A stretch of 64,000 nucleotides of DNA from Xenophilus sp003671765. GTDB lineage: Bacteria; Pseudomonadota; Gammaproteobacteria; Burkholderiales; Burkholderiaceae_C. The stretch lies in the NCBI GenBank assembly GCA_051414805.1, contig CP166702.1:806001-870000 (forward strand), read 5' to 3'. The notes under the pieces are model-generated. The model saw only the letters and a list, made by a program, of their open reading frames with translations. It ran no database searches and had not been told where the DNA came from. Positions 26,404 through 34,876 of this stretch are shown piece by piece; positions within the stretch are counted from its first letter, which is position 1, and the number at the start of each line of letters is the position of its first letter. A program made the translations under genes and the position numbers.

Positions 26404-27425
26404 AGCGTGACCTGCCCTTCGATGCAGGTCACTGAATGCCCGCCGACCCACACCTGGTCGGCCGCGTCGCGTTCGATGAAGACGCGGCCGTCGCGGTCCA
26501 GGCACTGGCCCTGACCGGCCACGTAGCGCGCAGGCAGGTGGCCGTCGGCGATGAGCCATTGGGCCAGGCCGGCGTTGAGGCTGCCGGTGACCGGGTCCTC
26601 GTCGACGCCGACCGGGGCGGCGAAGGCGCGTACTTCGACATCGACCTGCGGTGCGGACGGCCGTTCTGCCACAGCAGCACTCGCCCCGCCGCCGAAAGCT
26701 CGTGCTTCCCGATTCGACTTCGCTATCAGCAATCCGCCCCCAGGCGCGTCTTCGTCGCGCCGCCCCCCGAGGGGGGCCGCCTGGCTTGGGGCGGCCCGGC
26801 GCCAGGCGGGCGGAGCAGCTTCCGCAGGCGGGACGCCGGCCACACCCACTTTTTGCCCCAATTCCCGCAGCGCCCGGTGGTCCGGCCGCAGCGACAGCAC
26901 GGCTTCGTCATCGGCCAGCAGCAGGCCCAGCCACACGGGCCCGTTGTCGAGCAGTTGCGCCGCGGTGATCTGGGCCGCTTTCAGGCCGAGCGCATTGGCG
27001 ACCTTGGCCAGCAGCATCGGGCTGGGCGCGCTGCGCTTCAGGGGCGGCGCGGCGAAGGCGAGGCGCTCGCCGGCCGCATGGCCCGTCTCGCGCCGGATCT
27101 GCACCAGCCCGGCACCGCACTGCTGTACGACGCGGCCCAGCGCCTGCGGTACGTTCCCGGCGCGTAGAAAGGCATGGCAGGTGCCCAGCGTGGGGTGCCC
27201 CGCAAAGGGTAGCTCGCCGGCGGGCGTGAAGATGCGCACGCGGTAGTCGGCCGCGGGGTCGGTGGGCGGCAGCACGAAAGTCGTTTCGGACAGGTTCGTC
27301 CAGCGCGCGAAGCGCTGCATGGCCTCGTCGGCCAGGCCCTCGGCATCGAGCACCACGGCCAGCGGGTTGCCGCGGTAGGGGGTGTCGGTGAAGACGTCGA
27401 CTTGCTGGAACGGATGGGACTTCAT
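26400..27425 (-). CDS. PhzF-family isomerase/epimerase carrying an in-frame repeat insertion
   Basis: 341 residues, longer than the usual 260-290. N-terminal FTDTPYRGNPLAVVLD with catalytic Glu in NLSETTFV, GELPFAGHPTLGT and C-terminal GVDEDPVTGSLNAGLAQWL are clear PhzF motifs. Between about residues 197 and 260 lies a Pro/Ala/Gly/Arg-rich stretch unlike PhzF and encoded by a family B repeat (about 26646-26837). Flanking residues resume in frame at VDVEVRAFAAPVG. The family catalyses isomerisation or epimerisation of aromatic or amino-acid-derived compounds; the substrate here is unknown. Confidence 0.83.
   Translation of the reverse strand: MKSHPFQQVDVFTDTPYRGNPLAVVLDAEGLADEAMQRFARWTNLSETTFVLPPTDPAADYRVRIFTPAGELPFAGHPTLGTCHAFLRAGNVPQALGRVVQQCGAGLVQIRRETGHAAGERLAFAAPPLKRSAPSPMLLAKVANALGLKAAQITAAQLLDNGPVWLGLLLADDEAVLSLRPDHRALRELGQKVGVAGVPPAEAAPPAWRRAAPSQAAPLGGRRDEDAPGGGLLIAKSNREARAFGGGASAAVAERPSAPQVDVEVRAFAAPVGVDEDPVTGSLNAGLAQWLIADGHLPARYVAGQGQCLDRDGRVFIERDAADQVWVGGHSVTCIEGQVTL
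26646..26837 (-). repeat. Dispersed repeat family B translated in frame inside phzF
   Basis: On minus: CGCCCGCCTGGCGCCGGGCC, CGCCCCAAG, the core CCCCCCTCGGGGGG and then a variable tail. The order matches the intergenic copy at 17731. About 190 bases (a multiple of 3) are inserted without a stop. Confidence 0.6.
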
Positions 27426-27549
27426 TTTTCGAGTGGCCGCGGAGCAGGCCGGACGTGGACATCCGCGGAACTGGCTTTGCCAGGCCGCTGGATGTGCCCC
27501 CTTGAGGGGGTTGGCGTAGCGGAACGAAGTCCGCGAAGACGGGGGGTGT
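27426..27549 (-). repeat. Repeat family B variant between PhzF and GST genes
   Basis: On minus: CCCCCCGTCTTCGCGGAC, GTCCGC-like arms and a CCCCCTCAAGGGGG core hairpin (27489-27502), followed by a CTGGCAAAGCCAG hairpin. No open reading frame of note. The hairpins may attenuate read-through from the GST gene. Confidence 0.5.
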
Positions 27550-28191
27550 TCATTCGAGCGGTAGGTCGAGCACGCCGCGCGCGCCGGGGCGCTGCAGCAT
27601 CTGCGCGAACCAGCGCTCGAGGTTCGGCCAGCTCGGGCGCCGGTAGTCGGCCGCCGGCAGGCCGAACCAGCGGTGCACCTCGCAGCCGATCGGGATGTCG
27701 GCCATGGTGAAGCGCTCGCCGGTCATGAAGCTGCGCGTGGCCAGGTGCGCATCGAGCAGCGCGAAGAGTGGCTCCGTGGCGCGCATCGATTCCTCGATGA
27801 CGGCCGCATCGCGCTGCTCCGGCGCCACGCGCACCAGTTGCACGAAGGCGCCGCCGCTGGCGCGATTCAGCGTGGTCTGCTGCCAGTCCATCCAGCGCTC
27901 GGCGTCGAAGCGCTCGGGCAACTGCTCGGGGTACATCTGGTAGGTCCAGTGCTTCGCGCAGAGGTAGCGCACGATGACGTTCGATTCCCATAGCACCACG
28001 CGGGCGTCGCCTTCGCCGTCGTCGATGGTCGGCACCATCGCGTTCGGATTCATGGCCCGGTACTCCTCGGACTGGACGATGCCGAACTTGCCGCCGGCCT
28101 CGGTGCGCTGGAAGTCGAGCCCGAGTTCCTGCGCGCACCACACCACCTTGCGCACGTTGATCGAGCTGATGCGGCCCCAGATGTTGAGCAT
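27550..28191 (-). CDS. Glutathione S-transferase
   Basis: 213 residues. The thioredoxin-like N-domain has WGRISSINVRKVVWCAQELG with the Ser-Ile-Asn active-site region and the cis-Pro/Ser motif MVPTIDDG...LWESNVIVRYL. The helical C-domain has MTGERFTMADIPIGCEVHRW. It conjugates or isomerises electrophiles with glutathione. The start at 28191 gives the normal GST N-terminus. It lies 23 bases downstream of the second PhzF gene. Confidence 0.9.
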   Translation of the reverse strand: MLNIWGRISSINVRKVVWCAQELGLDFQRTEAGGKFGIVQSEEYRAMNPNAMVPTIDDGEGDARVVLWESNVIVRYLCAKHWTYQMYPEQLPERFDAERWMDWQQTTLNRASGGAFVQLVRVAPEQRDAAVIEESMRATEPLFALLDAHLATRSFMTGERFTMADIPIGCEVHRWFGLPAADYRRPSWPNLERWFAQMLQRPGARGVLDLPLE

Positions 28192-28214
28192 GTCGTGTGT
28201 TCCTTGAAGTGCTG

Positions 28215-29051
28215 TCAGGCCGAGATCATGCGCGCGGTGCCCGACACGCGCACGGACGCCCCAGGCTCTGGGGCGATGTCGACGTGCAGCCGGCAGACGA
28301 CGCCCATGTCCTCGCCCTGCACGATGTCGATCGCGCCGCCGTGCGGCCATCCGAGGTCGCGCAGATACCCGCCCAGCGCCGCGGCAGCCGCGCCCGTTGC
28401 CGGGTCCTCGTACACGCCGCCGCCGGCGAAGGGGTTGCGGGCGTGGAAGCTGCGCTCGCCCTCGGCATGCACGAGCGCGATGGTCGCCAGGCCGGCGCGC
28501 TGCATCAGCTCGCGGCCGGCGTCGAAGTCGTAGCGCATCGCGGCCAGCGCGGCGCGGCTGCGCAGGGCCAGCACGAAGTGGTCGGCGCCGCCGTGCGCGA
28601 GGGCCGGCGGCAGGCGCGGGTCGAGCTCGTCCTCGCTCAGGCCGAAGAGCGCCAACGCCTCGGCCCGCAGCGCCGGTGCGAGCGGCTCGCTGCGCGTGGG
28701 CGGCGATTGCAGCGCGGCGTTCACCAGCACCCCCTCGCGCCGGCCCGCGACGGTGATGCGCGCATGGTTGATGGCGAGCTCGAACACGCCGTCGCCCTGG
28801 GCACGCGCCAGCGCGGCACCGAGCGCGATGGTCGCGTGGCCGCAGAAGGGCACCTCGGCCGCAGGCGAGAAGTAGCGCACGCGCCAGCCGCCGCCGGGCT
28901 GCGGCGCGGCGAACACGCTTTCGGAATAGCCGAGCTCGGTCGCGAGCTGCTGCATCCGGTCGTCGGGCGGCAGGCTGTCGCCGATCACCACGCCGGCGGG
29001 GTTGCCGCCGCGCGGACCGTCGGAGAAGGCGGCGATGTGCTGGACGTTCAT
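28215..29051 (-). CDS. PhzF-family isomerase/epimerase (second copy)
   Basis: 278 residues, normal length. FSDGPRGGNPAGVVI, catalytic Glu in LGYSESVFAAP, EVPFCGHATIALG and VYEDPATGAAAAALGGYL. It differs clearly from the copy at 26400 and has no insertion. It precedes the GST gene and follows lysE at 29079 by 27 bases. Confidence 0.87.
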   Translation of the reverse strand: MNVQHIAAFSDGPRGGNPAGVVIGDSLPPDDRMQQLATELGYSESVFAAPQPGGGWRVRYFSPAAEVPFCGHATIALGAALARAQGDGVFELAINHARITVAGRREGVLVNAALQSPPTRSEPLAPALRAEALALFGLSEDELDPRLPPALAHGGADHFVLALRSRAALAAMRYDFDAGRELMQRAGLATIALVHAEGERSFHARNPFAGGGVYEDPATGAAAAALGGYLRDLGWPHGGAIDIVQGEDMGVVCRLHVDIAPEPGASVRVSGTARMISA

Positions 29052-29078
29052 GCTTCGATCAAAAGAAAAAGGACAAGC

Positions 29079-29717
29079 TCATGCCGCGGCCGGCCGCGCC
29101 ATCACCAGCAGCCGCAGCGCCAGGCCGAACATCACGCCCGCCAGCAGCCGCTGGCGCAGGCGCGCGCCGCGCTCGCTGGCGGCCACGCGCCGTGCAACGA
29201 CGCCCGCGGCGCTGCCCAGCGCGGTGTTGAAGAGCAGGGACACCGCCGACATCACCGCGCCCAGCTGCACCATCTGCACGCTCACCGAGCCCTGCGCCGG
29301 GTGCACGAACTGCGGCAGGAAGACGACGAAGAAGACCAGCGCCTTCGGGTTCATCAGCGTGTTGACGAAGCCCATGCGCGCCACCCGCGCGAGCCCCGCA
29401 GGCGGCGCGTCGGCCGCACGCGCTCCCGGCGCGCCCGCGCGCAGCGCCTGCACGCCCAGCCACACGAGGTACGCCGCGCCGGCCCAGCGCAGCAGGTCGA
29501 AGGCCGGCGCCCAGGCGGCCATCAGCGCCGCGACGCCGCTGGCGGCCGCCAGCGCGAGCACGAAGTCCGCCAGCGCGATGCCGATGGCGCCGGCGACGGC
29601 GCCGCGCGGCCCGTGCGCCGCGCCCTGCGCCAGCACGAAGGCCATGTTGGGGCCGGGTGATGCCATCAGCGCCAGCGCGGCAAGCACGAAGAGGCCGAGG
29701 GTGGGGAGGGTGACCAT
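29079..29717 (-). CDS. LysE-family exporter (2)
   Basis: 212 residues, six hydrophobic helices. LALMASPGPNMAFVLAQGAA and MGFVNTLMNPKALVFFVVFLPQFV are family signatures. It starts 12 bases after the DJ-1 stop, so the two are co-transcribed. Confidence 0.88.
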   Translation of the reverse strand: MVTLPTLGLFVLAALALMASPGPNMAFVLAQGAAHGPRGAVAGAIGIALADFVLALAAASGVAALMAAWAPAFDLLRWAGAAYLVWLGVQALRAGAPGARAADAPPAGLARVARMGFVNTLMNPKALVFFVVFLPQFVHPAQGSVSVQMVQLGAVMSAVSLLFNTALGSAAGVVARRVAASERGARLRQRLLAGVMFGLALRLLVMARPAAA

Positions 29718-29728
29718 GGCGCCGTGCC

Positions 29729-30346
29729 TCAGCCGATCGCCGTCGTTGCGGGCAGGTAGGGCGTGACGGCGGCCAGCGCGCGGGCGACGTAGCTGTCCTT
29801 CTCGCCCACGGGCGCCACGTAGTGCAGGGCCGAGCTCGCGGCCTCCAGGCCCTCGCTGCGCGCGATCAGCCAGGCCGCGAGGTAGGGCGACGCCAGGCAG
29901 CCGCCGGCTGTCGCAACGTTGCCGTCGGCGAAGAAGGGCTGGTCGAGCACGCGCACGCCGGCCTCCTGCACCCAGGGCTTGGTCGTGAGGTCGGTGCAGG
30001 CGGGCACCCGGCCCAGCAGGCCGAGCCGGGCGAGCACCAGCGTGCCGGAGCACTGCGCGCCGATCAGCTGGCGCGCGGGGTCGAGTTGCAGGCGTGCCAT
30101 CAGCGCCGCGTCGGCCACGATCTCGCGCGTGCGGATGCCGCTGCCCACCAGCACCGCGTCGGCCGTCCCGGCCTCGTCCAGCGAAGCGGTGGCCTCGAGC
30201 GTGACACCGTTCATCGAGGTCACGCGGGCGGTCGGCGCCGCCAGCGTCACGCGCCAGCCGGGGCGCTTGATGCGGTTGAGCACGCCCAGGGCGATCAGCG
30301 AATCCAGCTCGTTGAAGCCGTCGAAGGTGAGGATGGCGGTGTGCAT
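29729..30346 (-). CDS. DJ-1/PfpI-family protein
   Basis: 205 residues. AQCSGTLVLARLG carries the nucleophilic Cys at the elbow, and VATAGGCLASPYLAAWLI is typical of the family (as in isonitrile hydratase and AraC-associated members). It may be a hydratase, glyoxalase or chaperone; the sequence does not decide. The ATG at 30346 is preferred over the in-frame TTG at 30352. It heads the minus-strand run DJ-1, LysE, PhzF, GST. Confidence 0.82.
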   Translation of the reverse strand: MHTAILTFDGFNELDSLIALGVLNRIKRPGWRVTLAAPTARVTSMNGVTLEATASLDEAGTADAVLVGSGIRTREIVADAALMARLQLDPARQLIGAQCSGTLVLARLGLLGRVPACTDLTTKPWVQEAGVRVLDQPFFADGNVATAGGCLASPYLAAWLIARSEGLEAASSALHYVAPVGEKDSYVARALAAVTPYLPATTAIG

Positions 30347-30358
30347 GGGCAACCCCGA

Positions 30359-30422
30359 TTGCTATCGAAACAATAGCTGCCGGCGCCCGTCATGCGGGCG
30401 CGGGCGGCCGATTGGGCTTGAA
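30359..30422 (+). repeat. Dispersed palindromic repeat family A, full copy
   Basis: TTGCTATCGAAACAATAGCT, arms GGCGCCCG/CGGGCGC, then GGCGGCCGATTGGGCTTGAA. It fills the gap between the aminotransferase stop and the DJ-1 start and may separate two transcripts. Confidence 0.75.
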
Positions 30423-30432
30423 GGTCTGACGA

Positions 30433-31725
30433 TCAGGCGGCTGCGAGCTGCTGCGTGATCTGCGCCGCCGTGCGGTGCGCCAGCGCCTCGCGCACCGTCG
30501 CGGCCAGGGCGGCGATCGCGGTGTCGATCTGCTCCACGGTCGCCGTCACGAAGGACAGGCGCAGCGTGCGCGTGTCGGGCTCGCCGGCGTAGAAGGGCGC
30601 GCCGGGCACGAAGGCCACGTTGCGCTCCACGGCCTGCGCCAGCAGGGCGGTGCTGTCGATGCCCTCGGGCATGCGCAGCCACAGGAACATGCCGCCCTTG
30701 GGCACGTTGAACTCGACGTCCAGGCCAGGACGTCGAGCCCCCACGCTCGGCACTGCGTGTCCTCGCTGCCCCCCGAGGGGGCGCTCGGCGTCTAGGGGCT
30801 GCCCGTCGACGCCGAACTCGCGCTGCAGGGCCGCGACCATCGCGTCGCGCTGCTGCTTGTACAGCGCGCGGATGGTGGGCACGTGGCGGTCCAGGAAGCC
30901 GTCCTTCATCACCGCCGACACCATGCGCTGCGTGAAGATCGGCGTGTGCAGGTCCACCGCCTGCTTGGCCTGCAGCAGCTTGGGGTAGATGGCCTTGGGG
31001 GCCACCAGGAAGCCCAGGCGCAGGCCTGGCGCGAGGATCTTGGAGAAGGAGCCCAGGTAGATGCAGCCCTCGGGGTTGCGCGCGGTGAGCGGCAGCGGCG
31101 GCGCCTCGTCGAACCACAGGTCGCCGTAGGGGTTGTCTTCCACGATCGGCAGGCCGGCAGCCTGCGCGGCGGCGCTCACCGCGGCGCGCCGCGCCTCGCT
31201 CATGGTGCGGCCGGTGGGGTTCTGGAAGTTGGGCAGCAGGTAGACGAAGCGTCCGCCCTCGGCCTTCGCCGTGAGGTCGTCGGGCAGCACGCCCTCGCCG
31301 TCGCTGGCCACGCTCACGGCCTGCGGTTCCATCGGGCTGAAGGCCTGCAGCGCGCCCAGGTAGGTGGGCGTTTCCACCAGCACCTTGCTGCCGGGGTCGA
31401 GCAGCACCTTGGCGATCAGGTCCAGGCCCTGCTGCGAGCCGGTGGTGATCAGCACCTGGTCGGGGTTGACGTCCCAGGGCAGCATGTCGGCCACCGCGCG
31501 GCGCAGGGGCGCATAGCCTTCGCTGGCGGCGTATTGCAATGCGGCCTGGCCATCGTTGGCCAGCACGTCGGCGCAGGCCTGCGCGAAGGCGCTCACCGGG
31601 AAGGTCTTCGGCGAGGGCAGGCCGCCGGCCAGGCTGATCACGTTTGGCCGCTCGGTGACCTTGAGGATCTCGCGGATGGCCGAGGGGTTCATTTTTTCCG
31701 CGCGTGCGGCGAGGGTCCACTTCAT
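30433..31725 (-). CDS. PLP-dependent aminotransferase (2-aminoadipate-type) with a repeat-derived insertion
   Basis: 430 residues, about 30 above family norm. Fold-type I class I/II features are ITTGSQQGLDLIAKVL, NFQNPTGRTMS, VEDNPYGDLWFD and the Schiff-base Lys229 in LGSFSKILAPGLRLGF. It most resembles LysN/MocR-like transaminases without a DNA-binding domain. Between EFGVDG and the conserved EFNVPKGGMFLW lies a foreign stretch (LDAERPLGGQRGHAVPSVGA) encoded by a family B repeat at about 30722-30808. ATG 31725 has AGGAG upstream and overlaps the DMT stop (ATGA). Confidence 0.87.
   Translation of the reverse strand: MKWTLAARAEKMNPSAIREILKVTERPNVISLAGGLPSPKTFPVSAFAQACADVLANDGQAALQYAASEGYAPLRRAVADMLPWDVNPDQVLITTGSQQGLDLIAKVLLDPGSKVLVETPTYLGALQAFSPMEPQAVSVASDGEGVLPDDLTAKAEGGRFVYLLPNFQNPTGRTMSEARRAAVSAAAQAAGLPIVEDNPYGDLWFDEAPPLPLTARNPEGCIYLGSFSKILAPGLRLGFLVAPKAIYPKLLQAKQAVDLHTPIFTQRMVSAVMKDGFLDRHVPTIRALYKQQRDAMVAALQREFGVDGQPLDAERPLGGQRGHAVPSVGARRPGLDVEFNVPKGGMFLWLRMPEGIDSTALLAQAVERNVAFVPGAPFYAGEPDTRTLRLSFVTATVEQIDTAIAALAATVREALAHRTAAQITQQLAAA
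30722..30808 (-). repeat. Dispersed repeat family B translated in frame inside the aminotransferase
   Basis: On minus: GCCCCTAGACGCCGAGCGCC, the CCCCTCGGGGGG core, CAGCGAGGACACGCAG and a final CGTGGGGGC. The order matches the intergenic copy at 17731. It adds roughly 25 residues just before a core beta strand of the enzyme. Confidence 0.6.
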
Positions 31726-32690
31726 GTCGTCGTGCTCCTGGGATGTGCCGCCGTGGGCGGTGAAGAAGTCGGGGGTTGCGAAAGCCGTTTGCCCACCACC
31801 ACCGTGGCGACCACGGCGGCGGCGAAGCCGAGGGTGACCGCGTCCAGCGGTTCGCCCAACAGGGGAATGGCGGCGAGGATCGAGAGGAAGGGCTGCAGCA
31901 GCTGCGTCTGGCTCACGCGCAGCGCGCCGCCGATGGCCAGCCCGCGGTACCAGGCGAAGAAGCCCAGCCACATCGAGAACACGCCGAGGTAGACGAAGCC
32001 GACCCACGCCGACGTGGCGACCGGCTGCGCGGGCCACAGCAACACCGTGGCCGGCAGCGTGAGCGGCAGCGCCATCACGCACACCCAGCAGATCACGCGC
32101 TCGGCGCCCAGCGCCGGCGTGACCTGCGCCCCGTAGATGTAGCCGAAGGACGCGGCGATGACGGCACCGACCAGCAGCAGGTCGGCCCACTCGAAGCCGA
32201 AGCCATGGCCCTGCTGCTGTGCGCGCAGCAGCGAGAACGCCACCACCAGCGCGCTGCCCAGCACGGCGCACACCCAGAAACCCAGCCGTGCGCGCTGGTG
32301 CAGCACCCAGGCCGCGACCATGGCCGAGACCAGCGGCAGCAACGCCGTGATGACGGCCGCGTGGCTGGCCGTGACCACGCGCAGCGCATAGGCCAGCAGC
32401 AGCGGGTAGCCGATGGCGTTGCCCAGCACCGCCATGCCCAGCGGCTTCCACTGGTGGCGCTGCGGCAGCGGCGAACGCGTGGCGAGCAGGAAGACGGCCG
32501 ACAGCCCGCCGGCCAGCGCCGCGCGGCCCAGCGTCACGAACCAGGGCGAGAGCTGCGGCGCGTCGGCCGTGCCGGTGGCCAGGCGTGTCATGGGCAGCGT
32601 GATCGCGAAGATCGCGACGCCCAGCACGCCGAGCCACAGGCCCAGAGTCTCGCGCCGCGTGTGCAGAGGATCGGTTGCGGGAACGCTCAT
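31722..32690 (-). CDS. DMT-superfamily (EamA) exporter
   Basis: 322 residues, ten hydrophobic helices in two EamA halves, with LGNAIGYPLLLAYALRVVTA and GFVYLGVFSMWLGFFAWYRGLA. The ATG overlaps the upstream lysE stop (ATGA) and its stop overlaps the aminotransferase ATG, so the three genes are translationally coupled. Likely exports an amino acid or metabolite. Confidence 0.87.
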   Translation of the reverse strand: MSVPATDPLHTRRETLGLWLGVLGVAIFAITLPMTRLATGTADAPQLSPWFVTLGRAALAGGLSAVFLLATRSPLPQRHQWKPLGMAVLGNAIGYPLLLAYALRVVTASHAAVITALLPLVSAMVAAWVLHQRARLGFWVCAVLGSALVVAFSLLRAQQQGHGFGFEWADLLLVGAVIAASFGYIYGAQVTPALGAERVICWVCVMALPLTLPATVLLWPAQPVATSAWVGFVYLGVFSMWLGFFAWYRGLAIGGALRVSQTQLLQPFLSILAAIPLLGEPLDAVTLGFAAAVVATVVVGKRLSQPPTSSPPTAAHPRSTTT

Positions 32691-33286
32691 GCCTTCACCA
32701 TCCAGGCCGCCGTCAGCACCAGCACCGCCGCCATGCCGCGGTTGAACCACAGCAGGCGCCGGCCCTGCGCCAGCCAGGCCCGCAGCAGCGCGCCCACCGC
32801 CGCGTACGCGAGGTTGCTCGCGAAGGCGAAGACCAGCATCACCCCAAGCAGCACCGCCACGCGCTGCGCCGGCTCGGCCTGGCCGGCGACCCAGCCTGCG
32901 ACCAGCGTCAACGCCAGCAGCCAGGCCTTGATGTTGACGAACTGCAAGCCCACGCCCTGCCAGAAGCCCACCTGCATCCGGCCGGCGTCGGCCTGGCCGA
33001 GCTGGCCGCTTCGCGACAACTTCAAGGCCAGCCACAGCAGGTAGGCGATGCCCAGCACCTTGATCGCCACGCGCGCCGTGGGCGCGGCCGTGACGAGCGC
33101 GCCGACGCCGCCCGCACACAGCAGCAGCAGGGCGCTCCAGCCCACCGGCACCGCCACCACGAAGCGCATCGCGCGCTTCAGCCCGCCGTTGGCGGCCAAG
33201 GCGGTGGACAGCGTGGTGTTGGGCCCCGGCGAAAAACTCATCGCCGTGGCCAGCACCAGCAGCGCGGTGAATTCTTGCCAGTTCAT
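32687..33286 (-). CDS. LysE-family exporter (3)
   Basis: 199 residues, six helices. ATAMSFSPGPNTTLSTALAAN and VGLQFVNIKAWLLALTLVAG are family motifs. It is the first gene of the operon divergent from the MocR regulator, with a 90-base gap that carries the GTAC-type palindrome. It should be under that regulator's control. Confidence 0.88.
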   Translation of the reverse strand: MNWQEFTALLVLATAMSFSPGPNTTLSTALAANGGLKRAMRFVVAVPVGWSALLLLCAGGVGALVTAAPTARVAIKVLGIAYLLWLALKLSRSGQLGQADAGRMQVGFWQGVGLQFVNIKAWLLALTLVAGWVAGQAEPAQRVAVLLGVMLVFAFASNLAYAAVGALLRAWLAQGRRLLWFNRGMAAVLVLTAAWMVKA

Positions 33287-33313
33287 GGACACAGACTCTA
33301 AACTCGAGACCAT

Positions 33314-33358
33314 TACAGTACCGGTACAGATGATCGGACATGGTGCCTGTCTGTACTG
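33314..33358. promoter_or_regulatory. MocR/PdxR operator region
   Basis: TACAGTACCGGTACAGA (33314-33330) contains a perfect GTACCGGTAC palindrome, and CTGTACTG (33351-33358) repeats the half site about 30 bases on. The region is in the middle of the divergent lysE/MocR gap. Repeated CTGTAC-type half sites are usual for MocR regulators of LysE/DMT operons. Confidence 0.6.
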
Positions 33359-33376
33359 CTCGGCGCACCAACACAC

Positions 33377-34810
33377 ATGCTGACCCGCACCTCCGCCCAG
33401 ACCCTGACCGACCAGCTTGCCGAGCGCTTTGCCGAGCGCATCCGCAACCGGCTGATGGCGCCCGGCGCGCGTCTGCCCTCGGTGCGCGAGTGTGCGCGCC
33501 AGCAGGGCGTGAGCCCGCACACGGTGGTGGCCGCCTATGACCAGCTGCTCGCGCAGGGGCTGGTCGAGGCCCGGCGCCAGCGCGGCTTCTATGTGCGGAA
33601 CGATGCCGCAGCCCCCACGGGGCGGGCGCCGGCAGCTATCAAGAACGTAGCAGAACCGGCGCAACCCGTGACCACCGTGCTGGCCCGCGCACCGGCCGAC
33701 GCCAGCACGCTGATCCGCGGCATGTTCCACCGCCAGAGCGCCAAGCCGCAACCCGGCATGGGCGTGCTGCCGCCGGACTGGCTGGAGAGCACCTTCATGC
33801 CCACCGCGGTGCGCAAGGTCACGGGCGTCAAGGCCTTGCAGGAGTTCTCGCTGCAGTACGGCGACCCGGCGGGCGACGCGGGGCTGCGCGCGAGCCTGGT
33901 GAAGAAGCTGGCCGGCATCCAGCTCGAGGTTGCGCCCTCGCAGATCGTCACCACCGTCGGCGCCACCCACGCGCTGGACATCGTCAGCCGCACCCTGCTG
34001 CGCGCGGGCGACCCGGTGATGGTCGAGGAGCCCGGCTGGGCGGTGGAGTTCGCGCGGCTCGAGGCCCTGGGCATGCGCGTGCTGCCGGTGCCGCGCCTGG
34101 CCGACGGGCCCGACCTGGCGGTGATGCAGCGCTACTGCGAGGCGCACCAGCCCAAGCTCTTCGTCAGCGTCAGCGTGCTGCACAACCCCACGGGCTACAG
34201 CCTCAGCCCGGCCGGCGCGCACCGCGTGCTGCAACTGGCCAACCAGCACGACTTCCACATCGTCGAGGACGACACCTACAGCCACCTCGCGCCCGAGCAT
34301 GCGACGCGGCTGTCGACGCTTGACGGCCTCTCGCGCACCATCTACGTCAGCGGCTTCGCCAAGATCCTGGCGCCCAACTGGCGCATCGGCTTCCTGGCCG
34401 CCTCGCCGCCGCTGGTGGAGCGGCTGCTCGAGACCAAGCTGCTGGCCACGCTGACCACTCCGGCGCTCTTCGAGCGGGCGCTGGCCTGGTGTATCGACCA
34501 GGGGCAGCTGCGCCGCCACGTCGAGCGCATCCGCGTGCGGCTGGACGGCGCACGCAGCCGCGCGGTGAAGCTCGCGCTGGCGCACGGCTGCACGCTGGCC
34601 TCCGAGCCGGCGGGGCTGTTCGGCTGGATCGAGACCGGTGCCGACACCGATGCACTCACGCAGCGCATGCTGGACGAGGGCTACCTCATCGCGCCGGGCT
34701 CGCTCTTCCACGCGCGCCGCCAGCCCACCACGCTGATGCGCATCAACTTCGCGACCACGCAGGACGCCACCTTCTGGAAGGTGTTCGGCCGCGTGCGCGA
34801 CGGGCTCTAG
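33377..34810 (+). CDS. MocR/PdxR-type regulator: GntR winged helix fused to aminotransferase fold
   Basis: 477 residues. Residues 1-75 are a GntR winged helix (APGARLPSVRECARQQGVSPHTVVAAYDQL). The C-terminal aminotransferase domain keeps the PLP lysine (K329 in SGFAKILAPNWRIGF) and NPTGYSLSPAG, so it should bind PLP and an amino compound. The linker (about residues 77-93) is encoded by a family A repeat. It is divergent from lysE-DMT-aminotransferase, its likely target. Confidence 0.9.
   Translation: MLTRTSAQTLTDQLAERFAERIRNRLMAPGARLPSVRECARQQGVSPHTVVAAYDQLLAQGLVEARRQRGFYVRNDAAAPTGRAPAAIKNVAEPAQPVTTVLARAPADASTLIRGMFHRQSAKPQPGMGVLPPDWLESTFMPTAVRKVTGVKALQEFSLQYGDPAGDAGLRASLVKKLAGIQLEVAPSQIVTTVGATHALDIVSRTLLRAGDPVMVEEPGWAVEFARLEALGMRVLPVPRLADGPDLAVMQRYCEAHQPKLFVSVSVLHNPTGYSLSPAGAHRVLQLANQHDFHIVEDDTYSHLAPEHATRLSTLDGLSRTIYVSGFAKILAPNWRIGFLAASPPLVERLLETKLLATLTTPALFERALAWCIDQGQLRRHVERIRVRLDGARSRAVKLALAHGCTLASEPAGLFGWIETGADTDALTQRMLDEGYLIAPGSLFHARRQPTTLMRINFATTQDATFWKVFGRVRDGL
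33606..33656 (-). repeat. Family A repeat encoding the MocR domain linker
   Basis: On minus: TGCTACGTTCTTGATAGCTG, arms CGGCGCCCGCCCCG and GGGGGCTGCGGC. It follows the same plan as the copies at 7273 and 30359, and is read on the plus strand as a Pro/Ala-rich linker (PTGRAPAAIKNVAEPA). Confidence 0.65.
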
Positions 34811-34876
34811 GGCCTTCACAGCCCTGGCCGCGCGATACTGGCCGCGTGGCAACGCCAATCCGCACGGAGGCTTTTC

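Noticed and set aside
33314..33330. LexA box at the MocR operator
   Set aside because: It shares ACAG/CTGT elements, but the spacing does not fit CTGT-N8-ACAG, and repeated GTAC half sites fit a MocR site better.
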